A stretch of DNA of 64,000 bases from Eopsaltria australis (lineage: Eukaryota; Chordata; Aves; Passeriformes; Petroicidae). Both the position numbers and the translations under genes were made by a program. Within the stretch, counting starts at the first letter, position 1. Every line of letters begins with the position of its first letter. Positions 22,173 through 33,038 of this stretch are shown here, in pieces. Under the pieces are notes generated by a model, which ran no database searches, had not been told where the DNA came from, and saw only the letters and a list, made by a program, of their open reading frames with translations. The stretch lies in contig JAVTVJ010000536.1 in assembly GCA_034509425.1 (NCBI GenBank), forward strand, positions 142,234 through 206,233, read 5' to 3'.

Positions 22173-22251
22173 CATTATGTATTTAACCAGATTATGACTG
22201 CCTTCAGTGTATAGCTACTTGATCAGAAAACCTGCTACATGATTCATCCCC

Positions 22252-22490
22252 TGTGCCAGGACATCTACCCCTCCACCTCCTCCTCATGTGTGCCACTGAT
22301 AACTGGTGGATAAAGAGATAACCCAAGGGCAGGAAGGCCCAGCAGGGGTCATCTCTGGTGCCAGGGGGGCTTAAGCCTCAGATGAGAGTTTCCACCTTAG
22401 TCTGGAGAGCTGATGGGAGGAGAAATAGAGGAAAAATTACTGACTTGAGAGACACGGTTTTACACTATAAAAGATACATGAGCTATCACT
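22252..22490 (+). mobile_element. Inverted LTR fragment abutting the minus-strand provirus
   Basis: It starts TGTGCCAGGACATCTACCCC and follows, in plus orientation, the first ~240 bp of the LTR found on the minus strand at 22495-23095, 32066-32760 and 51685-52382. The TATA region ACACTATAAAAGATACA is shared. It is visibly more diverged than those copies are from each other. It stops within five bases of the truncated 3' LTR, giving a head-to-head joint. Confidence 0.75.
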
Positions 22491-22494
22491 ATCA

Positions 22495-23095
22495 TGTATA
22501 AGTTCTTTTAACGATGACTGATTCTGTCTATTATAGAATGAATCATTTATTAATAGATGGGAAAACTAACAGACATAAGACTTAAAAGCAAACCAATACC
22601 ACACAGGAATAAAGCAAAAAGAAAGACTACTAGTAGTTTAACATAAACTGTACAACAATGGTACCTTTTTCAGTTACAGCTAGCGAAGAAATAGCATAAG
22701 CTTAGGATTCAATGTATCTTACCATCCAATTGCTGAAGGTGGGGCACACATTGAGATCCTTTCCCTCAATCCCTGGAGAAGTAACCACGAAGCCTGCATC
22801 CAAGCTTCGGGGAGAAGCTTCAAACACTTTTAGGGTGTGAGAGACTTCTGCCCCAGTGCTAGCTCGTGTATCTTTTATAGTGTAAAACCATGACTCTCTA
22901 GTCAGTAATATTTCTTTTATCTCTCCTTCCATCAGCTCTGCAGACTAAGATGTTAATTCTTAGCTGAGGCTTGAGCCCTCTGGCACCAGAGATTACCCCT
23001 GCTGGGCCTTCCTGCCCTTGGGTTATCTCTTTATGCACCCGTTATCTGTGGCACACAGGAGGAGGAGGATGTAGTGGGGTAGACGTCCTGCCACA
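22495..23095 (-). repeat. 3' LTR of the minus-strand provirus, truncated
   Basis: On the minus strand it starts TGTGGCAGGACGTC at 23095, right after the purine-rich ACGGGGTGGAT. It lacks the last ~100 bp present in the solo copy 51685-52382. TATAAAAG lies at 22872-22879 and AATAAA near 22548. Confidence 0.88.
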
Positions 23096-24005
23096 ATCCA
23101 CCCCGTGACTTAGAGTCACTGGTTTTATCTCATGGAGTGATAGTGCAGGTATCTCTTGCCTCCATGCTATAAAAGCATACACTTTCATATATATGTGCAT
23201 TATCTTTGAGTATTTTTGATATACATTGTTTTCCTAGGTTGTACTATTTCTTCAAAAGATGTTGTATTAACATTGATAAGGAGCACTTCTTGTTTCAGTT
23301 TATGCAACACCTATACATGTAAGACATGGTATTACACTCAGAGTGTACATGATGGTTTAAGGGCAATTTATCTATTAGTCCATGTAGGGTAGGTTGTTCC
23401 TCCACCCCGTGAATCTTGAAGCCACAGGAGTATGAGATGTAAATCAGGAACAAAGGCGAATCTATGCAGGTAGTTATTTGGTTGTAGTGACAGAAGCTGT
23501 TCAGTGGATGGCCAGTGACTCTTTTCATTTCTCCTTATGTTTCTGGTCCAGTCCTTTTTTTTTAGTGAAGTTTAGTTTGTTAAAATAATAAGTGTTAGAC
23601 AATTTTATAACAATTTAAGCAATATATATATACATACATATACATATATATATATATATTATTTCAAAATGGTTTGATTGTCTCAGGGGAATTAAGGATT
23701 TACTGACGTTAAATTTTTATTTATGTTCTACCTTGAAGAGGTTGAAAGGCAGAAGTAATCAAAGTTGCTTTTAAAAATTCAAGTCAATGTTACATTAAGG
23801 GTGAAGCCCCTTTCATCTACTGTGACAATCAGAGTGAAGGTACAGATATTCAACAGTGATATTTGTAAAACTATAAGTGATATATAAACATCAACTAAAA
23901 CAACTAAATTAAAATAACTAAATTATCAAATAATCTGGCACTTCAGTAGTATGAAATAAGGTGTTAATATTACATAAACAAATGTAAACTCATTCTTTGG
24001 GACTT
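23096..24005 (-). other. Proviral 3' non-coding region between env and 3' LTR
   Basis: No gene. The ~220 bp next to the LTR (23096 to about 23315) recur almost unchanged at 32761-32980. A TA/CATA microsatellite lies at 23622-23660. Confidence 0.75.
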
Positions 24006-25313
24006 TTATAGAAAATGGTTATCACTAGACTTACATATTTTATTGAATGTAATTTTACAAATTTGGAATATGACCCATACATTAAACATTAGTGTTAGAA
24101 CCACAATTATTACAGCCATCAGTTTTTTCATAAATGTGTTTAGATTTGGGATCCATGAGTTTATCCAATCGAATATATCTGTTTCTTGATCCTTTTGGAT
24201 TTCATATAAGATTCTAGTGTTCTTCCTAATTTCCTCTAAATCAGTCTGTATTCTTAGAGTTTGGTCAATGTACACACAGCAGCTAGTATTGATAACTGTG
24301 CATACCCCACCTTTGGAAGCCAAAAGTAAATCCAAAGCCATTCGGTTTTGCTTTACTACTTTTGAGAGACTGGTAACTTGTTGTAAAGCATTGATTGCAT
24401 CATTTGCTCAATTTTCTATTTGTTCAATGATTCCAGATATATTTACTATTGCTTGTTCCAATTCAGGCACTCCTAACCATGGTAGGAACCCTCTCACAAG
24501 TCTATGGAAACCGGTGGATCTTTCAACTAAGGGGTTTAAATTTCGTTTGTATCTCATCATAAAGGATTGTAGGTGTCCCCTGGGGAATTCTGATTTATCA
24601 ATGACATCTATCTCTGGGTCTACAGTTCCAATGGTGCATATTCCATGCCATCTAGGGGGTAGAGCTTTTCTAGCTTGATTTCCACAAAGCCAATAGTATC
24701 CCATATTGTCTGGAATAGGCCACCACTGTGTGGTTAAAACGTCTTTTATAGTTACATTTAGATATGAGTGGCACTTGGGATAGATTTTTACCATGATCCC
24801 TGAGTGACACTCAGGTAAATCTAATTTTTGGCATGGAATTACCCCTGGTCTCCGTAGGTATCTGTGGATACAGGAGGTTTCTATAGTTATTACATTCATT
24901 GTTAGGACTTGTTGGTCTATAAAGGTTTGGACTGTTTTCCCTTGTAGAAGGAGCATCATTTTGGCAGGAGGAATGCCCTTAGAAAATATGTTTGGTGTGG
25001 GGATTCCCACTATCCCAACACTTTCATCTGAGTGAGTAGGGAACTGAGAGCATATCCAGCAATCGCTGCGATTTGTTACCAGTGTCACAGCTTGCATTAA
25101 CTTTAGATGGGAGTTTTTTTTCCAGGGGTCAGGTAGCATTTGTTCTATTTGAGTTAGGTTGGCTTGGTTTTTACGAATAGTGACATTGGGTTTTAGTTTT
25201 CCCTTCATAATGGCTAATCGTAAAGTTTTGTCAGGGTGGCTAATTAGCCATTCAGTATTATTAAAAACATTGATTTGTAAATAAAAGAATGCAAGCAATA
25301 TCATAATTAACAT
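24006..25313 (-). pseudogene. env: Gamma-type envelope glycoprotein with one internal stop
   Basis: One frame spans the interval with a single TGA at 24408-24410. Residues 1-16 form a hydrophobic signal peptide. CWIC at residues 85-88 is the surface-subunit disulphide motif. RYKR at 254-257 is a furin-type cleavage site. After the stop the frame shows QNRMALDLLL, then CTVINTSCC (CX6CC), and a membrane anchor around LMAVIIVVLTLMFNVWVIF, ending with a short tail. Several N-X-S/T sites are present. The protein would mediate membrane fusion. The stop falls in the ectodomain of the transmembrane subunit, so this copy would give at most a truncated, unanchored product. A 435-bp stretch without gene lies between it and integrase. 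Confidence 0.88.
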
Positions 25314-25748
25314 TTTTGAATACAGCAGATTTACTGATTGATGTGTAGTCTGGTCCTGTAGGTTCTTCTATGTGTGGAGTTGGTGTTTTTTTTGTTTTTA
25401 GGATTCCAAGTCTCTGTAGTTTTCACAGCTGTGTAGGTAGTGAACAGTCTCTGCTTCTGTTGGATGAGTGGTTCTCTGTCTCACGATGGGGTACACACCT
25501 AGTCTATCTGGTGAGGATATTCTTAAACATTCAAGGTTATTAGAGAAACTAAAACAGCAGAACTTAAGCAATAATAGATATGTTTTTCAGAGTTATAGTA
25601 GTGGTTCTCATTTTGGCCTCTAGTTGTAAACTCAGCGCTATATTCATTGTTGCCACACGGGGGCAGCGCAGGGGTGGTTTACGAGGCTTCATTGGGAAAT
25701 TGGTTTTGTTCAGAGCAAAATTAGGTTTATTGCAGGAACACGGGTAGT

Positions 25749-26582
25749 TTATAATGTGGGGAATACCCAGCGAGAGCTAATTCTGTGTTGGTGGCCACCA
25801 GAACCAGTAGCTACCCAGGCCATAGGCCCTCAGGTGTCTGTTAGAGTCATTGGTATGATTCCAATTTGAGGTAATTTTACCATGACTGGTTGGCCCACTG
25901 TTAAGCTATTTTGAAAAGTTTCAGTTTTGTTATTTGGACTTGCTTCAAAAGATATAGGACTCAGGAAAGCTCGTGAAACTGGGCTGCCCATAGGCCCATA
26001 TCGGTTGTTTATTTGGTACAGTGCAGAAGGTAGTCTTTTATCCCACCCAGGCTTGTGTGGTTTGAAATAATGTTTTAGTAATCCACTGGCACGTTCTACA
26101 ATCCCATTTGCTTGGGGATAATAAGGTGTATGGAAAATCCATTTGATACCTTCTTCTTTGGCCTAATTCTGTACTACTACACTGGTGAAGTGTGATCCAT
26201 TGTCGCTTTGTATAGAGTTTGGAATAGGGAGACTGGAGAACCAGTCACTAAGCCCTGAGACAGCTGTTTCTGCCTTGGCATGTCTGCTTTTTGTGGCCTT
26301 TAATAGTCCAGATATAACTTCCACACCTGTCAGTATGTACTTGTAACCACTAGATGCCTTTAAATGTCCGATATAGTCTATTTGCCAGGTTGACCAGAGT
26401 GTCCTATTATTCTTGATGTGTAAGGGTGGTGCCAGGTCTGGGTGATTTTGTTTGAGTCTCAGCTGGCACTGAGGACACGGTGTAAGAATGTCTTTACACA
26501 TCTTCCTGGTTATTGGCCAGCCTCTGCTTTGTGCTGCAAAAAATAGGGCTTCTTGCCCAGTGTGACTCAATTTGCAATGCAA
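25749..26582 (-). pseudogene. pol: Integrase of the minus-strand provirus, one stop
   Basis: It begins with the zinc domain (HCKLSH, later CPQC). The core has the first Asp in WQIDYIG, the second in QSDNGSH and the Glu in NGIVERASG, so the D,D,E triad is complete. TAG at 26163-26165 cuts between the second and third acids. The same frame then stays open to TAA at 25749-25751, giving a normal C-terminal domain. It is out of frame with RNase H because of an indel in the A-run at about 26634-26642. Confidence 0.85.
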
Positions 26583-26625
26583 CCATTCACCTAAACGGTA
26601 CCAATGTTGTAGGTCCTCTAATTCA

Positions 26626-27555
26626 TCAATTTCTATTTTTTTTGATTTTTGTTAGCTGATCTACTTTGTTGTTCCAGTAAGTTTGTAAGGCTTGGTCATT
26701 CTCATGGGCTTTAACCCAGCCTATCTGGATTTGTCGAGACTGAGCCTGCAATAACAACCACTTCCAATCTTCTTTCTGCCAAACTGCTTTCCTATTTACT
26801 TGCCAATCTAATGGTTCCCACTGACACAGCCGCTGTGTAGCACCAGCCCATACAGCATATGAATCTACATATACTGTTTCTGCATTTTCTTTTACTGCCA
26901 GTAACATAGCTTTCAACTCTCCTACCTGTGCACTTCCTAGTCCTTCTTCTATCATTTCCATGCCTGTTTCAATATTTGGAGCTACTGCTCTGTACTTCCA
27001 GTTACCATTTACACGTTTAGCTGAGGCATCAGTAAACCAAACCCCTTTTACTTTGGAATTCGCAGTAAAGGCAGGAGCATCCAATATAGGACTGCGTTTA
27101 TAAGGTTGCTGCAAAGCTAACATGTCCGGAGTTACAGTTATCTGTAATCTTGTAGGTTCTGTTGGCCCTTCAGTAACATTCATTTGGTCTGTGATCCCTG
27201 AGAGATATGCATACCACTTGTGAACTGTGGGCCTTTGAGCTATGCCCCCAGGAGGAGCATTGCCTTTTTTAATGTTGGCTGGCAAATTGAAAGGCCCTTG
27301 AACTGTTACAGGCTGCTGCTGTTGAATTTTTTCTACTTGTTTGAGGGCTCCAGTGAGTGATAACAATCCCTTTTCCCAATCAATGTACCTTCTTTCAGTG
27401 TCTTTTAATGCTGTGGAACTAAACCCTAGCCGTCGTTTTGGCCCGTGTGGTCCCTTTTGAAACAAATTATAGTAAGTTCCATGTTCAGCAAAACCCCATT
27501 CAGCTATTATAGGATTGCGGAGGTGAACTGGTCCGAGTGATTGGTATGTTTTCAA
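26626..27555 (-). pseudogene. pol: RT connection and RNase H of the minus-strand provirus
   Basis: Residues about 170-300 of this frame form RNase H: WFTDAS, GELKAM, YVDSYAV and KAHEND...NKVDQL carry the four acidic active-site positions. The N-terminal part is the RT connection domain. Upstream, the frame continues towards the LTR insertion at 27697, with a TGA near 27606. The C-terminal end is a frameshift artefact in a run of A residues. Confidence 0.82.
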
Positions 27556-27697
27556 TTCTTCTATTAGTGCTTGTAAAGATTGTTTATGGTTATCTAACCA
27601 CTCTCACTTTTGATGTTTTCTCATTAGTGTGTATAAGGGTCTTGCTATTATAGAAAATTCAGGGACACGATTTCTCCAGTACCCTAGAGTACCCATG

Positions 27698-29315
27698 TGT
27701 CCTGGGTTAGGCAGGAGGGGGTCAAAATCTAAGAAGTGACCTATGCTACAGGAAGGGATATAACTTCATTCCTGGAAGAGAGAGACAGCACCTAGGTAGT
27801 TTTAAGGACTGATGTGTAGGTGAACCAATTAAAAAGTTAATCCACCTTCGGGGGGAAAAAACATATATGAGCAGAGACTCTCTGAGCCTCTTCTTCTTTT
27901 GACCGGCTGTTGTGTAGAGAAGAGCATCTCCTGCTTCTCTCGCTAGTAAGGCCCTCCCCCCCCCCACTCCTTCCAAAGGAGAGAGGTGGGGGGAGGGGGA
28001 GGGAAGTTTATGGCAGCCTGCCGCTGTAGCCAGGAATGGGGGAGGAAACGGCTGGAATTTTCAGCAGATACAGCTCAGCCAGTATGTCAGCTACACGAGA
28101 CAGGGCCAGGCCCCTGCTCCGGGCCAGGCAAATACCGGGCTGGCTCCATCCAGCTCGGGCCAGGACCTGCCTTGTTACCTCGGGCCCAGATGGCCCCACC
28201 AGGCTGAGACAGCTCCGCAGAGCCAGGCACAGAAACTCTGAGAGCTTCTGCCATCCAGCTTGGACCTTTTCAAACAGCCCGGCAGGGAGCACGTGATCGT
28301 CACACTGCCAGAGAGAGAAAGAGATTAACGCTATTCATGCCTGGATTAAACTTGCAGACACCCATCCTTCCCTGCACAGAGAGAGGAACGAGTGAAGACA
28401 TCTACATAAATGCAGCACAGGGACTTTACAGTCAGGGAGAAAAGCAGAACTGATACCTAGAGGGAAGAGCATGAGAAGTGCTTCAAGAGTGAAATTGAAA
28501 ACTCTTTTGAAGAACTATGGTTGGGGACTGAGCTAATAAATTCCCTGTAATATATGAAGACATAGTCCAAAGGGGGATGTGAGGTTCTAATTGCAGACAA
28601 TGAACTGAAATACCTAAGTACAGACAAGTAAGTGTTGAAAAAAGTACAGCCTGATGAAAAACTTGAACCAAGAGAGAGGAGAGGCTGTGACCCAGAGCCC
28701 TGGTCCCAGGGAGAATGCTAGAGAACCTGAGTTGTCAGGAGAACCTGTGTTGCTAAGCACAGAAGAAGGGATTTTCTTTGTTGCTGCAATTGAACTGGGC
28801 ATCCTTAAAACAGGTACCCTGTGGACTGTTCATAACCCACCATAGTGGCTGTGGGAAAGCTACAGATGTGGGAGGGATCCACCATTAAGCTAGTCTTTCT
28901 TCCAGGCGGCGGCTGATGGTGAGGCAGAAGACCCATAAAAACTGTATTTTTCTTACAGAAAATCCATAGTGTAAGCAAAAGAGACTTCTCGCCCTAAATG
29001 AACTGAAACAAGAGCTATTTCTGAGGTGGTAAACTGACTAGAGGTCGAAGTGTTGTCTTTTGTATGTTGTCAGGGAGAATGAAATAGAGAAGTGGGAGAA
29101 GGAGGGGTAGTCTGAGGAGTTTGTTCTAGTTTTTCTTGGTTTCTTTTTCTTCCCTTTGTCTTAAGTATATTAATAAAGTTTCTTTGTACTTTATAAAAAG
29201 TTTGAACCTGCTTTGCCTACTCCTAATCCTCATCTCACAACAAACATCAAGTAAATTTGGGTAAGTGTGCTGGCATTTAACCACAAACCTAAATAAGCGA
29301 ACTGAAACCACTACA
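27698..29315 (+). mobile_element. 1.6-kb solo LTR inserted into pol
   Basis: It starts TGTCCTGGGTTAGG and ends GAAACCACTACA, with CCATG duplicated at 27693-27697 and 29316-29320. AATAAA at 29172-29177 gives plus orientation, opposite to the host provirus. It interrupts the RT just after the KKELQQ segment. It is the same family as 35227-36833 and the split copy 40840-43327. At ~1.6 kb it is a long LTR for a bird ERV. The GC-rich open frames inside (27986-28300) are not conserved as protein between copies. Confidence 0.93.
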
Positions 29316-30147
29316 CCATGATTTGTTGCAGTTCCTTTTTTGTTGTGGGGGTAGATAAAGTATCCAATTTTGTAATTGTTTCATTTGGAATTACACCTTG
29401 GCCTGCTACCCACCAAGTGCCCAAGAATTTAACCTCTTTAGAGGGTCCTTGACACTTAGTTGAGGGTACTTCTATTCCCTCTTCATTCAGTTTATTCCAT
29501 ATGTTTTGTGCTGTAAGTCTTACTGCGTTTTCTTTTTCCCCCCCTACTAACACATCATCAATGTGTTGGTAAAGTTGTACTCCTTCCTGGATTTTTATTT
29601 GCTGAAGGAGTTCTGCTAAAGCGTTGTGAGCTTTAGTTGCGGAGTGTTTATATCCCTGGGGAAGACGATTAAACGTGTATTGTGTTCCTTCCCAAGTAAA
29701 TGCAAATTTGGGTTTATCTTGTTCCTGAATAGGTACCATAAAGAACATGTCCTTTATGTCTAACACTGCCATCCACTTGTGTGCTGATGCTTGCAGTGTA
29801 GCAGTGAGATTTGCAATGTTTGGGACAGCTGCAGTCAAAGGCCCTGTGTTTGCGTTAAGTCTCCGGTAATCAACTGTTAAACGCCAGCTCCCATCTGGTT
29901 TTTTCACTGGCCAGACAGGGGAGTTGTATGCAGAGTGTGTTCCAAATATGATGTCTTTCTGTTCTAAATTTTTAATTACTTTAGTTATTCCTTGTTTGGC
30001 TGCAACCAGTATAGGGTATTGTTTGACATCACTTACAGCAGAGGCAGGTAATATTGGGGCCATTTTTAGAAGGTTGATTTTTTTTATTTTTCCCAAAGAG
30101 ATTACTGCGTGAGGTTTCTGCTGACCCAAAAGACCACACAGTTCCAT
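29311..30147 (-). pseudogene. pol: Reverse transcriptase of the minus-strand provirus
   Basis: 278 residues up to the LTR insertion. The palm motifs are visible: TVDYRRLN, the first Asp in AVLDIKDMF (residue 130), LPQGYKHS, and the box QHIDDVLV at 194-201. The aspartates are present, but the position normally held by Tyr in YXDD is His 195. The frame overlaps the protease frame (30029-30147) by about 120 bp and differs from it, so a frameshift, programmed or mutational, separates them. The enzyme is cut by the foreign LTR before its thumb/connection is complete. Confidence 0.87.
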
Positions 30148-30571
30148 ATGGTAACTGCCAAATTTTTCCTTGAAGGATATCGTATCCTAAAATGTTTTCT
30201 TCATGATCAGTAATTGCAAAAATATGTGAAGTCATCCGTTTTTCTCCAGGTAACCACAAACGGACTTTAGCAATATAAGCTGTGGTGCGGTTTCCATTAA
30301 AGCCAGTTAAATACATCTTTTTCTTTTCAAAATTTAAGTTTAATTTTGCAGCCTCCGCGAGAGTGATTAGAGAAATTTGGGCTCTGGTATCAATTAGGAA
30401 TTTTAAAGGATTTCTTTGGTGTCCCACTGGTAAATATACATAAGGGCTAACCTCGTTAGAGATGCATTGGTATGCAGGTATGCACTGAGATAGCTGCCCT
30501 AATGGCTTCTCAGCGTCTATCAGTTTTCCTGTGTTGCAAAAGGATTGGGACCGATCCTTTTTTCCTGTCAA
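30029..30571 (-). pseudogene. pro: Retroviral protease with altered active site
   Basis: The segment LKFLIDTRAQISLI (active site at residues 61-64) aligns with the aspartic protease signature, but the third position is Arg (codon at 30383-30385) where Gly is near-invariant. The later LGYDIL is the conserved second motif. It lies in the same frame as gag upstream. A nonfunctional protease is expected. The C-terminal residues after about 150 run out of register with the RT frame. Confidence 0.8.
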
Positions 30572-32036
30572 GTGTTTGTCTTGTCTGCCGTTTTCCCCTT
30601 TGCCTTTTCCATAGCTTGGATTAACTCTGATATCACAGTGTTAGACTGCTTTTTTAAGGCAGATCTGGGTATTCCCAGGGCTATAGCAGTCCTCCACAAC
30701 TCATTCCTTATTTTCTCTATGGGGATTAATTTGGCTAGGGTTTTCCTTTTTCTCAGGTGTGTTACGTTTAACAGCTCTCACCCGTCGTTCGTGGACTTTC
30801 CGCACTTCGGTGTTTGGACCCTTTTCTTGTATGTCCCAGCCTATTTCTTTTGCATGGGTTGCTATTTCCTGAGAGAGATCTGCCCAGGTCGGGATCGGTC
30901 TCTGCGGAGCTTGTGGATTGCATAAGGCTCTGTTATAGGCTATGTCATTTCTGATCTCATTTCGTTTCCCCACTAAATAATTTTTTAATACAGATGGGGC
31001 TCCTCTAATGAGGGGTCTCATTCTTTCAGGATCTACCTCTGCAGAGATTGGGATATCTCTGTTTGCACGATCGTGCATAGCCTACATACAGGCAGCTTTT
31101 GTTACTGCGACATTGACCTCATCTACTGAGTGCATAGGAATTAAGGCTGGTTCTCCCCTTTCCATGCTATTTATTCTGCCTGCCCAGTAGGCAACTCTGC
31201 TGGTAATAGAGTGGGGTTCATTGGGGGGCTGCGGCCCATGGTGTAAAAATACACCTGCACCCCAGAAACCATAGCTTTCTGCTCCATCTAATAATACATC
31301 GTCTCCCCCTGAGAAACAAACTCACCACAGGTATTCAGTTTCAGTTTCTCCTGTTTGTCTTTTGTATTTTTCTCGGAGGTTTGCCATTTGCAGAGGATCC
31401 CATGGGGAGGTTTTGGTTACGTTTCACCTCTGACCACCCTGGGGTCCTTCAGAAACCTCAGTTTTTATTATGGGATTCATTTTGAATTCTGAATCTTCTT
31501 CCTCTTTGAGAGATAGAATTTCCATGCTATCATCAGAATCCAAATTAATGCTTTCATTATCATTTTAATCAGAGCTTTCCCAGATATCACCATTCCAGTC
31601 TTCAGGTGATGTTATTAATTTTTTAACCTTTTTAACATCCACAGGTTTGGGAGCATATAACAATGTCAATTCTAATTTCTCCTCTAATGCCTTTGCATTT
31701 TCTTTAGATTCTTTTAATTCTTGTTTTACTTGGTTGTATTGACATTGTAGGTATAATTTTGCCAATTTTAATTTTTGTATTTCATTCACCAATTTATCAT
31801 TTTCTTTTATCATTTCTTCCCTGCATTTCCAAGCAGAGTTTAAACATAGTGCAAGGGCATGACAGATAATTCCCTTTCCTTTTGCATCTTTTAGTGAACC
31901 CCACTTTTTATTGATTTTATCTTTTATATTACTCCATTGAAACCAGTTATCCGTTGGCCACGGGTCATCAGTTTCTGTGTGAACACTGCCTCCACAAATA
32001 GTCTGCTAAGTCTTTAGTCTGAAGTTTTGAATCACA
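30572..32036 (-). pseudogene. gag: Gag of the minus-strand provirus, multiple stops
   Basis: The likely start is ATG near 32036 (MACDSKLQTKDL), soon after the primer-site region. A frameshift occurs near 31985. From about 31980 one frame carries W-rich and Cys-containing sequence, then a clear coiled coil (31565-31813, residues rich in K/E/L with IQKLKLAKLYLQ). After stops at 31565-31567, about 31422 and 31081-31083 comes a capsid-like part with VLKNYLVGKRNEIRNDIAYN (30701-31078). No zinc knuckle is evident. The N-terminal coiled coil recalls Gag proteins of class III and foamy-like elements more than classical gammaretroviruses. Confidence 0.65.
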
Positions 32037-32043
32037 TGCCATT

Positions 32044-32061
32044 ACCCTGCTTGCTGTGCCA
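32044..32061 (-). other. Probable primer-binding site, tRNA not assigned
   Basis: On the minus strand TGGCACAGCAAGCAGGGT begins four bases after the LTR end TGTGACA. It has the TGG start and position of a primer site but matches no tRNA 3' end I can name with confidence. Confidence 0.45.
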
Positions 32062-32065
32062 AAAT

Positions 32066-32760
32066 TGTCACGAATGGATGTGGGAGTTAAAATCGGTCCT
32101 TGCCTCCTGCCCAGGCCTTGGCAGTAAGTAGTAACCTTATTGAGGCAGCCAGCACCCCAAAACCCACTCTCGTGTATAAGTTCTTTTAATGTGACTGATT
32201 CTATTATAGAATGAATCATTTATTAATAGACGGGGAAACTAACAGATATAAGACTTAAACAAATACTACACAAGAATAAAACAAAAAGAAAGACTACTAG
32301 TAGTTTAATATATACAGTGCACGAGAATGGTACCTTTTTCAGTTACAGCTAGCGAAGAAATAGTATAAGCTTAGGATTCAATGTATCTTACCATCTAATT
32401 TGTTGGTGCAGCACATCGAGATCCTTTCCCTTAATCCCTGGGGAATTAACCACGAAGCCTGTGTCCAGGCTTTGGGGAGAAGCTTCAAACACTTTTAGGG
32501 TGTGAGAGACTTCTGCCCCAGTGCTAGCTCGTGTATCTTTTATAGTGTAAAACCATGACTCTCTAGTCAGTAATATTTCTTTTATCTCTCCTTCCATCAG
32601 CTCTGCAGACTAAGATGTTAATTCTTAGCTGAGGCTTGAGCCCTCTGGCACCAGAGATTACCCCTGCTGGGCCTTCCTGCCCTTGGGTTATCTCTTTATG
32701 CACCCGTTATCTGTGGCACACAGGAGGAGGAGGATGTAGTGGGGTAGACGTCCTGCCACA
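32066..32760 (-). repeat. 5' LTR of the minus-strand provirus
   Basis: 695 bp. On the minus strand it starts TGTGGCAGGACG (32760) and ends TTCGTGACA (32066). TATAAAAG is at 32537-32544. Its U3 half is nearly identical to the 3' LTR, while its R/U5 half is visibly more diverged from it and closer to the solo copy 51685-52382. Confidence 0.9.
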
Positions 32761-33033
32761 ATCCACCCCGTGACTTAGAGTCACTGGTTTTATCTCATGG
32801 AGTGATAGTGCAGGTATCTCTTGCCTCCATGCTATAAAAAGCATACACTTTCATATATATATGTGCATTATCTTTGAGTATTTTTGATATACATTGTTTT
32901 CCTAGGTTGTACTATTTCTTCAAAAGATGTTCTATTAACATTGATAAGGAGCACTTGTTGTTTTCAGTTCATGTAACACCAGTTATCTGTGGCACACAGG
33001 AGGAGGAGGTAGTGGAGTAGACGTCCTGCCACA
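32761..33033 (-). mobile_element. Extra internal-end plus LTR fragment upstream of 5' LTR
   Basis: 32761 to about 32980 repeats the env-3' LTR intergenic end (23096-23315), including the purine tract just before the LTR. It is followed by ~50 bp of LTR start (32984-33033, ending in plus-strand TGCCACA). The order LTR start, internal 3' end, complete LTR is what a deleted neighbouring unit sharing the middle LTR would leave. Confidence 0.8.
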
Positions 33034-33038
33034 CGTCT

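Larger units (their letters stand above)
22495..33033 (-). mobile_element. Minus-strand gag-pro-pol-env provirus, broken and rearranged
   Basis: Order on the minus strand: 5' LTR 32066-32760, primer-site region 32044-32061, gag 32036-30701, protease to 30029, RT 30147-29311, [foreign LTR 27698-29315], RT tail and RNase H 27555-26626, integrase 26582-25749, env 25313-24006, 3' LTR 23095-22495. The envelope has a CWIC motif and CX6CC, a gamma-type combination. Gag and protease share a frame, and RT is in another. Every gene has at least one stop or frameshift. Both ends are irregular: the 3' LTR lacks its last ~100 bp, and upstream of the 5' LTR lies a further internal/LTR remnant (32761-33033). 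No outer target duplication could be matched. Confidence 0.88.

Noticed and set aside
22702..22932. A ~70-residue minus-strand frame starting MEGEIKEILLTRESW, repeated at 32388-32597 and 52013-52222
   Set aside because: It lies inside three copies of one LTR and starts upstream of the TATAAAAG box, so the LTR transcript would not contain its start. Its conservation reflects recent copying.
27986..28296. Frames with repeated Gly/Pro/Arg composition
   Set aside because: Inside the 1.6-kb LTR, not preserved in the homologous copies 35227-36833 and 40840-43327.
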